Notes: generated from the letters alone by a model not told the origin. A stretch of 32,998 nucleotides of DNA from Corynebacterium glucuronolyticum (GCA_022772305.1 JALFAQ010000009.1:1-32998), one strand, 5' to 3'. Shown: positions 17,259-25,676, numbered from the stretch's first letter. Program-made: numbers and translations.

Positions 17259-18119
17259 TTAACCCATGCGGATAAGGGTGGCGGCCGGCGGGCACCACAG
17301 GCGGACGGGGGCGAACTTGGCGGTGCCGAGCCCCTCCGAGACGTGCATGTACATGTCGCCAAAGAGGTGCAGGCCCTTGGCACGTTCCCTGTCGATGCCG
17401 CAGTTGGTCACAAGCGTCTTCCCACCCGGCAGACAGATCTGGCCGCCGTGCGTGTGACCGGACAGGGCGAGCTGGTAGCCGTCGGCAGCAAACTGCTCGA
17501 GCACGCGGGGCTCCGGGGCGTGGAGGAGCGCGAGCTTGAGCTCAGAGCCCTCGTGCGGGGGACCGGGGTACTCGTCCAAGTCGTGGTGCGGGTCGTCGAC
17601 GCCGCCGATGGAGACGTTGATGTGGCCCAGCTTGAAGGCGACCCGAGCGTTGTTCACGTCGTGCCAGCCGTGTTCCATGAAGACGGAGCGCAGCGAGCGC
17701 CAGTCGTTTTCCTTTTTGCTCACCTTCCGCTTCCGGCCTAGCAGGTAGCCGAAGGGGTTGACCAGTCGCGGGCCGAAGTAATCGTTGGTGCCGAAGCAGA
17801 ACGCGCCGGGGAACTGGAGGAGTGGGGTGAGGGCCTGGATGGCGTCGGGAAGCCCCTTCGGGTCCGAGAGGTTGTCGCCGGTGTTGATGACGAGGTCGGG
17901 GTTGAGTTCCGCGAGTGAGTTCACAAAGTCGATCTTGGCGCGCTGCCCGGGAAGCATGTGCAGATCCGAGATGTGCAGGATGGTGCACCGGGGTCCGGGG
18001 ACGGACACCTCGTGGAGCTGGAAGTTGGTTAGTTCCGAGTATCCCCAGGCGACGAGAGCGCCTCCGACGGCGCTGGTGGCACCCGCGGTGCCTAGGGCAA
18101 CAGGCAGCAGCTTCTTCAT
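17259..18119 (-). CDS. Membrane-anchored metallophosphoesterase (YkuE-like)
   Basis: The 286-residue protein begins with a hydrophobic segment (VALGTAGATSAVGGALVAWG) that serves as signal anchor. The calcineurin-type metal sites follow: DLH (D52, H54), GDN (D82, N83), GTND (N112, D113; usual GNHD replaced, as in actinobacterial relatives), LLHAPEP (H200) and GHTHGGQ (H222, H224). All metal ligands are present, so it should be an active hydrolase of phosphate esters, probably facing outside; the substrate is unknown. Its ATG is only 24 bp from the ATG of the divergent yqeY-like gene, and no Shine-Dalgarno is present. Confidence 0.88.
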   Translation of the reverse strand: MKKLLPVALGTAGATSAVGGALVAWGYSELTNFQLHEVSVPGPRCTILHISDLHMLPGQRAKIDFVNSLAELNPDLVINTGDNLSDPKGLPDAIQALTPLLQFPGAFCFGTNDYFGPRLVNPFGYLLGRKRKVSKKENDWRSLRSVFMEHGWHDVNNARVAFKLGHINVSIGGVDDPHHDLDEYPGPPHEGSELKLALLHAPEPRVLEQFAADGYQLALSGHTHGGQICLPGGKTLVTNCGIDRERAKGLHLFGDMYMHVSEGLGTAKFAPVRLWCPPAATLIRMG

Positions 18120-18143
18120 AGCTAACAGACTACGCTAGCGGTT
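18120..18143. promoter_or_regulatory. 24-bp divergent promoter gap with two -10-like boxes
   Basis: TAGTCT (minus, 18126-18131) and TACGCT (plus, 18131-18136) are each followed after exactly 7 nt by the ATG of the metallophosphoesterase and the YqeY-like gene. Neither gene has a Shine-Dalgarno, so both transcripts are probably leaderless (inference). The -35 regions would lie inside the opposite gene. Confidence 0.4.
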
Positions 18144-18587
18144 ATGAGTGAATTAAAGGATCGCATCCGTAAAGAAATGACTGCCTCCATGAAGGCCCGC
18201 AACAAGGAGCGCACGAACACGCTGCGCATGCTTATTTCTGCCATTGGTAACGAGGAGACGCAGGGTTCGAAGCATGAGCTTACCGACGATCAAGTGCTCA
18301 CCGTCGTCGCCCGCGAGATTAAAAAGCGCAAGGAATCCGCCGAGATTTACGAGCAGAACGGCCGCCCGGAGCTCGCCGAGAACGAGCTGGCCGAGGCGAA
18401 GATCCTCGCTGAGTTCCAGCCCGAGCAGCTTTCCGACGACGAGCTCGCCGCCCTGGTGAGCGAGGTCGTAGCCGAGAACCCGCAGATGGGTCCGGCGATG
18501 AAGGCCGCCAAGGCCAAGGCCGGCGGCCGTGTCGACGGCAAGCGCCTGAGCGAGGCCGTCCGCGCCGAGCTAGCCAAACTGGCGTAG
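18144..18587 (+). CDS. yqeY: GatB/YqeY domain-containing protein
   Basis: The 147-residue helical protein matches the YqeY family over its whole length: an N-terminal region with LKDRIRKEMTASMKARNKERTNTLRML, the basic segment AREIKKRKESAEIYEQNGRPELAENELAE read in parts, and a C-terminal domain ending AKAGGRVDGKRLSEAVRAEL. The C-terminal fold is shared with the tail of GatB, the tRNA-dependent amidotransferase subunit; the function of stand-alone YqeY is not settled, with tRNA binding suspected. It starts 24 bp from the divergent phosphoesterase and its last 18 bases overlap the convergent 3' end of the PBP gene. Confidence 0.88.
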   Translation: MSELKDRIRKEMTASMKARNKERTNTLRMLISAIGNEETQGSKHELTDDQVLTVVAREIKKRKESAEIYEQNGRPELAENELAEAKILAEFQPEQLSDDELAALVSEVVAENPQMGPAMKAAKAKAGGRVDGKRLSEAVRAELAKLA

Positions 18588-20942
18588 CAAATCATCCACG
18601 GCGTTTGCTAGCTCCTCCAGATCCTTATCGGAGGGGCCGGCGGGTGCCTGCGGGGGAGCAGCGGGAGGCGCTGCGGGGCTGGGATTCGGAGCACTTGTCG
18701 GGGTGGGCGCAGCACGGGTGCCGTCGGAAAGCACGAGCGTTACCGCCGCGCCGAGGTGAGCCAGACCGTCGAAACGCGCGTAGAGGGCGCGCTCCCTGGG
18801 GGTGCCGTTGCCGGGCGCGTACGTCACGCTGGAGATGGCGTATCCCGCGTCCTTCAGACGCTTGGTTGCCGCCTCCTTGCTGAGGCCTGCGACATCCGGC
18901 AGGGTAGCGGTGCCCGAGTTGTAGCGTTCGTCTCCCCTCGGCAGCGTACCACCCGTGGCGCTGGGGGTCTGGTTAGCCACGTTCACCCACGTCGCGGTGG
19001 CTTCCATACCGCCGTAGAGGGTGCCGTCCTGGCACTGGCGAAGTGGTGCCGTACACAGCGGGGTGTTCACCTGGCCGTCGTTGAAGATGTACGTTGAGGC
19101 GGCGAAGCCCGTGTTGAATCCGAGGAACGCGCTGGACTGGTGCGATTCTGTCGTGCCTGTCTTGGACGAGGCCGTGCCCTGCCAGTTCATCGCTTTGCCG
19201 GTGTCGGACGCGGTGCCCTTGGTGAGGTCGTCGGAAAGCGCTGTGGCCAGAGCACCGGCAGCGCCAGGTTCGAGGACATCCTCACAGGCGGGAACGTGAA
19301 TATCCACGGGGGTGCCGTTCTCGGTGATGGAGGCAATCGGGTTCGGCTCACACCAGCGGCCACCGGAGGCAAGCGTGGCCGCAACGTTGGAGAGCTCCAA
19401 GGGGTTCACCGGGGTGGGGCCGAGGGTAAACGAACCGGAGTTGTGGTCAATGACATCCTGGGCGATGCCATCTTCCTCGTAGCTGCGCAGGCCGAGCTTG
19501 ACGGCCATGTTCACCGTGTCTTCCACGCCGACGGTTTCGATGAGGTTGACGAAGGTCGTGTTTGGCGATTGCGCAAGCGCCTCGCGTAGCGTCATTTGTG
19601 GCTTGTACGTGCCGGCGTTTTCCACGCAGTACATCCCGGGCGGGCAGTTCCTCGCACCGCCGAAGCCCATGCCAGATTTCTCCACGCGCACGGGAACGGG
19701 CAGCACCGTATCGATGCCGATGCCCTTGGTCAGTGCCGTAGCAGCGGTGAAGATCTTGAACACGGAACCGGCACCGCTGCCCAGCGTCGAGGCGGTGAGC
19801 GGGAGAACGGTTTCGAAGTTGTCGGCGTTGAGGCCGTACGAGCGCGAGTTCGCCATGGCGAGAACTTCACGCTTGTCGCCGGGGTTGACTACGTTCATTG
19901 TCTGCGCCACGCCCGGCGTGTTGGGGTTGGCGAACTGGTCGACGCTCTGCTTGGTGCGCGCCTGCATCGCCGGGTCGATGGTGGTGTGGATCTCGTAGGA
20001 GCTCTTGGTCAGCTCGTCGGTGCTTAACCCCTTGCTGTCCAGGTAGCTCAGTACGTAATCGCAGAAGAACCCGAGGTCGCCGGCGGTGATGCACCCTTGG
20101 GGGAGGCCCTCCGGCTCGGGCAGGACACCGAGAGGCTCTGCCTGGTAGCCCGCCAGTGACTCGGCGGGGATGGCGCCGGTATCGGCCATTGTCTTGAGCA
20201 CGATGTTGCGTCGTTCCAGGGCGCCGTCCGGGTTGGTGTACGGGTTGAGACCCGAGGTGGACTGCACCACGCCGGCGAGCAATGCTGCCTGCGGAACGGT
20301 GAGTTCTGCCGCCGAGGTGCCAAAGTAGGTACGGGCAGCGGCTTCGATACCGAAGGCACCGTTGCCGTAGGGCACGATATTGAGGTAGCGGGCGAGGATG
20401 TCATCCTTGGACAGATTGTTGTCCAGCTCGCTGGCCATCTTCATCTCGCGGAGCTTGCGTGCATAGCTCGTCTCCACAGCTGCTGCAGCTTCCTCCTCGG
20501 TGTCGGCGTTGACCAGGTACATGTAGTTCTTCACGTACTGCTGATCGAGGGTGGATGCGCCCTGCCGGACACCACCGGAAAGAAGGTTGGTGGCCATGGC
20601 ACGCAGCGTGCCTGTCCAGTCCACGCCGTCGTGTTCGTAGAAGCGACGATCCTCGATGGAGACGATGGCGTCTTTCATCGGCTGAGCGATCTTGTCAGCG
20701 GGCACATCGAAGCGCCGTTGTTTGTAAATCCACGCCATGGGGGTACCCCCGCCGTCGTAGATGGTGGTGACACCGGGGGCGGTGCCGTCGGTAAGGTCGG
20801 CAAGTCCTGTTTCCATGGCTTCCTGCGTCCGAGCAGCAGCGATGCCGGACAATCCGGCTACCGGGGCGAGGGCAAGCGCCATGAGTACACCGGCCACGAT
20901 GATGGCGGTGACAATCTGGGCAAGTGAGGTTATTGCACGCAC
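18570..20942 (-). CDS. ponA: Class A penicillin-binding protein 1A with PASTA domain
   Basis: The 790-residue bifunctional peptidoglycan synthase has an N-terminal membrane anchor (residues 8-35), a glycosyltransferase domain with the motif EDRRFYEHDG (catalytic E97), and a transpeptidase domain with SVFK (S393, K396), SPN (459-461) and KTG (594-596). A PASTA domain follows (about 680-745, LPDVAGLSKEAATKRLKDAG) and then a proline/alanine-rich tail ending in a charged helix. It polymerises and crosslinks peptidoglycan at the outer face of the membrane. The start is GTG at 20942; there is no SD, and a TAGAGT box lies 7 nt upstream, suggesting a leaderless message. It is divergent from the WhiB-type gene, as in other corynebacteria. 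Confidence 0.95.
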   Translation of the reverse strand: MRAITSLAQIVTAIIVAGVLMALALAPVAGLSGIAAARTQEAMETGLADLTDGTAPGVTTIYDGGGTPMAWIYKQRRFDVPADKIAQPMKDAIVSIEDRRFYEHDGVDWTGTLRAMATNLLSGGVRQGASTLDQQYVKNYMYLVNADTEEEAAAAVETSYARKLREMKMASELDNNLSKDDILARYLNIVPYGNGAFGIEAAARTYFGTSAAELTVPQAALLAGVVQSTSGLNPYTNPDGALERRNIVLKTMADTGAIPAESLAGYQAEPLGVLPEPEGLPQGCITAGDLGFFCDYVLSYLDSKGLSTDELTKSSYEIHTTIDPAMQARTKQSVDQFANPNTPGVAQTMNVVNPGDKREVLAMANSRSYGLNADNFETVLPLTASTLGSGAGSVFKIFTAATALTKGIGIDTVLPVPVRVEKSGMGFGGARNCPPGMYCVENAGTYKPQMTLREALAQSPNTTFVNLIETVGVEDTVNMAVKLGLRSYEEDGIAQDVIDHNSGSFTLGPTPVNPLELSNVAATLASGGRWCEPNPIASITENGTPVDIHVPACEDVLEPGAAGALATALSDDLTKGTASDTGKAMNWQGTASSKTGTTESHQSSAFLGFNTGFAASTYIFNDGQVNTPLCTAPLRQCQDGTLYGGMEATATWVNVANQTPSATGGTLPRGDERYNSGTATLPDVAGLSKEAATKRLKDAGYAISSVTYAPGNGTPRERALYARFDGLAHLGAAVTLVLSDGTRAAPTPTSAPNPSPAAPPAAPPQAPAGPSDKDLEELANAVDDLLRQFG

Positions 20943-20949
20943 AGCCTAT

Positions 20950-21014
20950 ACTCTAGTGGTAGGTGTGACAAATGGGGGTAGCGACTGTTGAACAATGGTG
21001 TGACGTATTAGACA
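20950..21014. promoter_or_regulatory. Divergent ponA/whcA control region with possible GlxR site
   Basis: For ponA, TAGAGT (minus, 20950-20955) ends 7 nt before the GTG start. On the plus strand TGTGA-CGTATT-AGACA (20999-21014) matches the GlxR/CRP consensus TGTGA-NNTANN-TCACA except for two bases in the right half. It lies between the two genes and could serve either. The match is imperfect. Confidence 0.3.
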
Positions 21015-21076
21015 AGGTGCCTTCCTTGTGAATAGGCTAACCGTATAGGGAAGCATAATTGACAGGAGGATAGCGT

Positions 21077-21421
21077 ATGACCACCTCACTTATCCGTCGC
21101 CGGCGCCGTAGCCCCTACCTCGTAGGATCGGCCCGGAAGTTTGATCCGGGACGTGGGAAGTGGATTACTCAAGCTCGCTGCCGTGAAGGCGACCCAGACG
21201 CTCTCTTTGTGAAGGGGGCCGCCCAGCGGGAAGCAGCACAAATTTGTCAGGACTGTCCAGTCCTGCTTGATTGTCGTGCCGACGCATTGGATAACCGAGT
21301 CGAGTTCGGAGTCTGGGGAGGACTAACTGAGCGCCAGCGTCGCGCAGCGCTCCGCAGCTACCCGCATGTAAAGAGTTGGGCCCGTTTCTTCGAAATGGGC
21401 GGAACGCTCGAAGACATCTAA
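21077..21421 (+). CDS. whcA: WhiB-family iron-sulfur regulator, WhcA type
   Basis: The 114-residue protein has the WhiB pattern of four cysteines that bind a 4Fe-4S cluster (C35, C57, C60, C66; C-x21-C-x2-C-x5-C) and the GVWGG turn (78-82) before the basic helix TERQRRAAL. WhiB proteins sense oxygen, NO or redox state and act on transcription with the sigma factor. In C. glutamicum the WhiB gene divergent from pbp1a is whcA, a negative player in the oxidative stress response; the same neighbourhood supports that name here. AGGAGG (21064-21069) lies 7 nt before the ATG. A strong terminator follows. Confidence 0.92.
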   Translation: MTTSLIRRRRRSPYLVGSARKFDPGRGKWITQARCREGDPDALFVKGAAQREAAQICQDCPVLLDCRADALDNRVEFGVWGGLTERQRRAALRSYPHVKSWARFFEMGGTLEDI

Positions 21422-21433
21422 AACACGATCCTC

Positions 21434-21475
21434 ACCCGGTGGTTTCAGGAATGGAACCACCGGGTTTCTGTTTTG
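21434..21475 (+). terminator. Rho-independent terminator after whcA
   Basis: ACCCGGTGGTT (21434-21444) pairs with AACCACCGGGT (21455-21465) around a 10-nt loop, followed by TTCTGTTTT. The arms form a perfect 11-bp stem. Confidence 0.88.
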
Positions 21476-21599
21476 TCCGCAGACAACGAAACGATTGCTT
21501 CCGAGCTTTTTCCTAGCGCCGGTTGATCGTTTGTGGAGGGCAACCCCGCGAGTGGGTGGTGGTTTGCCCGTTGGGACGGTGCGTTGGGTGTATTTCCCC

Positions 21600-21612
21600 T
21601 AAGATAGGGGCT
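21600..21612 (+). promoter_or_regulatory. -10 element of a probable leaderless transcript
   Basis: TAAGAT (21600-21605) matches TAnAnT and ends 7 nt before the ATG at 21613, so transcription should begin at or beside the start codon. The same 7-nt spacing is seen for ponA and at the 18120-18143 gap. Confidence 0.4.
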
Positions 21613-21789
21613 ATGACTGACATGACTAAATGGGAGTATGCAACGGTTCCGCTGCTCACGCATGCTACCAAGCAGATCTTGGACACGTGGGGCGAAGACG
21701 GCTGGGAACTGGTGACGGTCATGCCGGGACCAAACCCCGAAAATGTTGTGGCCTATATGAAGCGGCCTGTGAATGACAGTGAGGATTAA
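21613..21789 (+). CDS. Small DUF4177-like protein
   Basis: A 58-residue cytoplasmic protein starting MTDMTKWEYATVPLL. The pattern KWEYATVPL, then ILDTWGEDGWELVTV resembles DUF4177-type small proteins of unknown function that occur beside RidA genes in actinobacteria. The frame extends upstream to 21523, but a -10 element sits at 21600, so the first ATG after it is taken as start. Its TAA directly abuts the ridA ATG, so the two are coupled. Confidence 0.75.
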   Translation: MTDMTKWEYATVPLLTHATKQILDTWGEDGWELVTVMPGPNPENVVAYMKRPVNDSED

Positions 21790-22212
21790 ATGATTGAATT
21801 GCCAGAGGTAGCGAAACCGGTTGCCGCATATACCCCAGCAGTTAAGACTGGTCATTACGTGTACACGTCGGGCCAGCTCCCCTTCGTCGATGGTGCCCTG
21901 CCCAAGACGGGCAAGGTTGGCGCAGAGGTAACTCAGGAGGAGGCCTACGACCTGGCTCGTACCGCCGCCCTCAACGCGCTGGCTGCCATCAACAACGAGG
22001 TTGATCTGGAGAAGGTCACCCGCGTGGTGAAGATTGTCGGCTTTGTGAACTCCGCTCCTGGCTTCAACGCCCAGCCTGCCGTGGTCAACGGCGCATCGGA
22101 GCTCATGGAGGAGGTCTTCGGCGAGAAGGGCGTGCATGCCCGTTCTGCTGTGGGCGTTGCGGAGCTACCAATGGATGCCCCGGTTGAAATTGAACTGATC
22201 GTAGAGTTTTAA
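21790..22212 (+). CDS. RidA family protein (YjgF/YER057c/UK114)
   Basis: The 140-residue protein shows the RidA fold: VYTSGQLPFVDG (residues 24-35), the central LEKVTRVVKIVGFVNSAPGF in parts and the C-terminal HARSAVGVAELP with the arginine (R118) that binds the substrate carboxylate in deaminating members. RidA hydrolyses reactive enamine/imine intermediates from PLP enzymes such as threonine dehydratase. The arginine suggests an active deaminase, though this longer subgroup has not all been tested. It follows the DUF4177-like gene without a gap and is followed after 11 nt by the MBL-fold gene. Confidence 0.9.
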   Translation: MIELPEVAKPVAAYTPAVKTGHYVYTSGQLPFVDGALPKTGKVGAEVTQEEAYDLARTAALNALAAINNEVDLEKVTRVVKIVGFVNSAPGFNAQPAVVNGASELMEEVFGEKGVHARSAVGVAELPMDAPVEIELIVEF

Positions 22213-22223
22213 GGTCGACTTTC

Positions 22224-23027
22224 ATGCAGCATCCTGCGTACAGCCTTCTTCGTCCGGTGACTGAGTCCATCGGTGTTGTTCTGTGCCCCAATGCGGGCTA
22301 TTCCTCCCTGGAAGGAACGAACTCGTGGGTGGTTCGGGCGCAGGGCGACCCGAATTCCATCGTTATTGATCCGGGTCCGCACGATGAGGGGCACCTCAAT
22401 GTGTTGCAGGCTAAGGCGGATCACGTGGGGCTCATCCTCCTCACGCACCGCCATCAGGATCATGCGGGCGGCGCCGAGCGCTTCGCCCAGATGACTGGCG
22501 CCCCGGTCCGCTCGTTGGATCCCCGCTATTGTGTCGACGGTTCTCCGCTTGTCGACGGTGAGGTGGTCTCCATCGACGGTGTGACTCCCACCGTCGAGGT
22601 TGTCGCTACCCCCGGTCACACTGCCCATTCCACGTGCTTCTTTGTCCACGGCAAAGATGACGAGGTAGAGGGGATCATTACTGGTGACACGATCCTCGGT
22701 CGGCACACGTCGATGATCTCCGAGACTGACGGTGACCTCGGCCAGTACATCGAGTCCCTGAAGCTCCTTGTCGAGCGCGGCAAGGACATCCCGCTCCTAC
22801 CCGGCCACGGCCCGGATCACCCGGATACCGCCGATTTGGCAGCGCGCTATATCGAGCGGCGCGAGTACCGCCTTAAGCAGGTCCGCGAGGCGCTTGCAGA
22901 GCTCGGCCCTGATGCTAAGGTTCGAGACATTGTGGACAAGGTCTACGACAACGTTGACCCGGTTCTCCGCGGTTCAGCGGAGCAGTCAACACGCGTGACG
23001 TTGCGCTATATCAAGGAACACGAGTAG
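22224..23027 (+). CDS. MBL-fold metallo-hydrolase
   Basis: The 267-residue protein has the metallo-beta-lactamase signature THRHQDHAGG (H75, H77, D79, H80), then TPGHTAHS with the next histidine, GDTILG with the bridging aspartate and LPGHGPDH near residue 195. The C-terminal helical region resembles LACTB2-type hydrolases; a nuclease or thioester-hydrolase role is possible and the substrate is unknown. AAGG lies 9 nt before the ATG. It ends the DUF4177-ridA-MBL operon before a strong terminator. A diverged copy of its last 85 codons lies at 26776-27030. Confidence 0.88.
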   Translation: MQHPAYSLLRPVTESIGVVLCPNAGYSSLEGTNSWVVRAQGDPNSIVIDPGPHDEGHLNVLQAKADHVGLILLTHRHQDHAGGAERFAQMTGAPVRSLDPRYCVDGSPLVDGEVVSIDGVTPTVEVVATPGHTAHSTCFFVHGKDDEVEGIITGDTILGRHTSMISETDGDLGQYIESLKLLVERGKDIPLLPGHGPDHPDTADLAARYIERREYRLKQVREALAELGPDAKVRDIVDKVYDNVDPVLRGSAEQSTRVTLRYIKEHE

Positions 23028-23037
23028 CGGAGACTAA

Positions 23038-23072
23038 ACGCGCGATTGGGTGTTCCCAATCGCGCGTTTTTT
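23038..23072 (+). terminator. Rho-independent terminator after the MBL gene
   Basis: ACGCGCGATTGGG (23038-23050) and CCCAATCGCGCGT (23055-23067) form a perfect 13-bp stem with loop TGTT, followed by five Ts. Confidence 0.92.
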
Positions 23073-23110
23073 ATGAGCGAATATGTGGCCCCTGACCACC
23101 ATCTATCCGA

Positions 23111-23122
23111 TAGACTGGTGCT
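23111..23122 (+). promoter_or_regulatory. -10 element of a probable leaderless pentapeptide gene
   Basis: TAGACT (23111-23116) ends 6 nt before the GTG at 23123, and no Shine-Dalgarno is present. Confidence 0.35.
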
Positions 23123-23860
23123 GTGGTAACAGGCGTGATGAAGAAGCGATTGGCGCGGATACAAAAACTATGGGATGGTAGCGATGACTTCACAAAGCTG
23201 GCCGCTGGTCTTGAACTTATAGATGTACTTGATAGCCTGTGTCTGAGCGAAGAATCAAGGAATTCTGATCTTTCCCATTCCGTTTTGGTTTTCCTCCTCG
23301 AGTGCGCAAGTGGCTCTGATGAGTCGAGGAACCCATGGTCGTGGATGAATCGCAAAGAATTGTTAAATCCCGTGCTCAATCGAATTCAGTTCCGTGATGG
23401 TAACCCCTACTGGACCGTAAAAGGAGAGGAAACTCAATTCGACAGATTAATAGCCCCGGATGAGATCCCGAATCGCTGGTTTAAAACAGGATTTGGTGGA
23501 AAGAGGTTTTTCGGTAGCAGCTTCATCGGAATATCGGCAGAGTCTTTATATTTTTCAAATTGTAGTTTTGACAGCGTTGTTTTCTCACAGGCTGCCTTTA
23601 AAAGCGTTCAAGCATTTAATTCTGTCTTCACAAATTGCACTTTTAATCCTTCATCGTTTAGCGGCTGTATTTTCTATAATTGCAGTTTTTTTCACTCGTT
23701 CTTCGACAACACGATGTTTTCGGCGACTTCGTTCCAATCCTGTGACCTAGAATCGAGTGATTTCTCGCGTGCATTTTTCGACGCAGAATGCTCCTTTGAA
23801 AGGCAAGAGTTTTTTTCTTGCGTACAGATGAGTGATTCAGAGGCGCCAAGGCTCCCTTAA
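23123..23860 (+). CDS. Pentapeptide-repeat protein A
   Basis: The 245-residue protein has an N-terminal helical part (FTKLAAGLELIDVLDSLC, SHSVLVFLLECA) and, from about residue 130 to 228, a run of five-residue steps centred on F or L (YFSNCSFDSVVFSQAAF, FTNCTFNPSSFSGCIF, FSATSFQSCDLESSDF). Such repeats form a right-handed quadrilateral beta-helix. There is no signal peptide, so it is cytoplasmic. The start is GTG at 23123 (leaderless) or ATG at 23138. The gene is AT-richer than the flanking core genes, suggesting transfer. Its N-terminal helical part resembles that of the pentapeptide gene at 25676. Function is unknown; known pentapeptide proteins include gyrase-protecting and scaffold proteins. 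Confidence 0.72.
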   Translation: MVTGVMKKRLARIQKLWDGSDDFTKLAAGLELIDVLDSLCLSEESRNSDLSHSVLVFLLECASGSDESRNPWSWMNRKELLNPVLNRIQFRDGNPYWTVKGEETQFDRLIAPDEIPNRWFKTGFGGKRFFGSSFIGISAESLYFSNCSFDSVVFSQAAFKSVQAFNSVFTNCTFNPSSFSGCIFYNCSFFHSFFDNTMFSATSFQSCDLESSDFSRAFFDAECSFERQEFFSCVQMSDSEAPRLP

Positions 23861-23912
23861 AGTTATACTTGGAACAGCGCGAATAAGTCCTTTGACTAGA
23901 AGGTAGGCCGAT

Positions 23913-25676
23913 GTGGAGAAGTACCTAATAGTTGCTACCACTTGCAGAGGTAGGGTAACGAGGATAATCAATATTCTGTTCGCCATGAGCCTAGTATTTT
24001 TTGTGATCATCGTATCAAGCACATTCTTGCTGGTTGCAGTGGGCGAGGCAAAAGCAGAGCCGCAACCAGGAGTTCAAGATTATGTTGTGGATCGTGATGA
24101 TCCGTCTGGGTTGGATCTTCTGGAGCAATATGTTGGTGCGCATCCTGATGTGTTGGCTCAGCACTTATCGGAGACGATGCCGGCTGAGGCACCACTGGCT
24201 ACGTACTCCACAAGAGATGCCACCGGTTGTCAGACCTTCCAGGAAACTGGTTCAACTGTTTGCGGGGCGATCCTACAGCACTACAACGCGATTGGCGGGC
24301 GAAACTCCTGGCTAGGGCTACCAACATCCAATGAACTGGTTAATCCAGACCAGGCGGGAAGACGTACTGAATTCTCCAGGGGAGCAATTTACTGGCATCC
24401 CCGTACCGGTGCTCACGCTGTTACCCGTGATGGGATGAGACAGTGGGCAACCCTGGGATGGGAGACGGGTCTGTTGGGCTATCCCACATCAGATCCAATG
24501 GATACACGGGTTGTTGCTACTCAATACCAGACTTTCGAGGGAGGGGATAACTATTACAATCCCCTTTTTGGCGGGGCGGTGTGGGGAGATATTAAAGCGA
24601 AATACGATGCTTTGGGGGGATCGAATCATCCCATTGGTGTTCCAATGACTAATGAGCAAAATCCTGGTGGAGGTTTTCGTTTCAATAATTTTTCCAATGG
24701 AACAATTTCGTGGCGAGAAGCTGATAGGGCTGCGCATTTTATGTTTCTTGCTACCCAACGGGTGTGGCAGGCTTTGGGGAGAGAAAATGGGATGCTTGGT
24801 TTTCCGTCAGCCGATGAGGTTGCAGAAATCCCGGGCGCGTTCCATTTCGTGCCTTTTTCTTCCACAGGGGTAATCGCCTGGAATAACGTTTTGGGGGCTC
24901 GCGAACTCGTAGGGCAAAGCTATGCGTATTGGCAATCTGTTCGAAATACTGCAGAAGACCTGGGGTACCCAGTTCCCACTCCCACCCCATTTGAGGAAAG
25001 CTACGAACAGGAATTCACCAAAGGAATAATCCTCGGCATGAACCAAGGAATAGCCGTAATAAATGGTAGTTTTGACGCACTCGCTAATGAAAGTAGCGAA
25101 GGGGAGTCAATTAATTCAAAGGAAACAGGTACGAACGACATAACTGAAAGAAAGTACTTAGCTAGTCCTGACAGTGCGGCGATTGTCTATCAGCGCACAT
25201 TTAGTTCTTTTTTGTGGGGGGATAAAACCTTTGTTGTGCGTCAGGGTTTGTATTCAACTGGTTCTCAACAATCCTTTGGCTGGGGCTATAGAAAGATTGT
25301 CGGAAAACACAACTTAAGGAACTTAGTGATACTGAGTGCAGTTTTCCGCTACCCAGACGATACTCAAACTGCTGGAGGGCCTGGAAATAAGAAACTTATT
25401 TCACGAGTCAGATTCCTTGAATGTGATGAGTTCAGTGTGGGGCCTGGTGGCAGATGCAAGCCTGTGCAAAAGACTCAATATATTACCCTAATCTATCGGC
25501 CGAGACGGAACCTGACATATATGAACGTACCGTCACAGACTTCTAAGGAGGATCTGCTTGACGTAGGTGTTGTAACTGCATGGTGCCACGATCAAAAAAA
25601 GGACAAGCATGCAGAAAATACGCATTCGGTGTGCCCCGAATACGTCAATGGCTTCACAAAAATGAGGCGGTGGTGA
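23913..25676 (+). CDS. Secreted protein with five LGFP repeats and an unknown C-terminal domain
   Basis: The 587-residue protein starts with a long signal peptide (hydrophobic core ~20-43) and a cleavage site at EAKA-EPQ (48/49). Five LGFP-type units follow, marked by LGLP (134), LGYP (188), IGVP (241), LGFP (295) and LGYP (350), each preceded by W/Y-rich segments such as IKAKYDALGG. In corynebacteria LGFP repeats are linked to attachment to the mycolyl-arabinogalactan wall. Residues ~415-587 form a separate domain with the motif FGWGYRKIVGKHNL (455-468) and four cysteines that could pair; no family was recognised. The start is GTG at 23913; the ATG two bases earlier is out of frame and stops at once. 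A TATACT box (23864-23869) may be its own promoter. Its stop overlaps the next gene in TGATG. Confidence 0.82.
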   Translation: MEKYLIVATTCRGRVTRIINILFAMSLVFFVIIVSSTFLLVAVGEAKAEPQPGVQDYVVDRDDPSGLDLLEQYVGAHPDVLAQHLSETMPAEAPLATYSTRDATGCQTFQETGSTVCGAILQHYNAIGGRNSWLGLPTSNELVNPDQAGRRTEFSRGAIYWHPRTGAHAVTRDGMRQWATLGWETGLLGYPTSDPMDTRVVATQYQTFEGGDNYYNPLFGGAVWGDIKAKYDALGGSNHPIGVPMTNEQNPGGGFRFNNFSNGTISWREADRAAHFMFLATQRVWQALGRENGMLGFPSADEVAEIPGAFHFVPFSSTGVIAWNNVLGARELVGQSYAYWQSVRNTAEDLGYPVPTPTPFEESYEQEFTKGIILGMNQGIAVINGSFDALANESSEGESINSKETGTNDITERKYLASPDSAAIVYQRTFSSFLWGDKTFVVRQGLYSTGSQQSFGWGYRKIVGKHNLRNLVILSAVFRYPDDTQTAGGPGNKKLISRVRFLECDEFSVGPGGRCKPVQKTQYITLIYRPRRNLTYMNVPSQTSKEDLLDVGVVTAWCHDQKKDKHAENTHSVCPEYVNGFTKMRRW

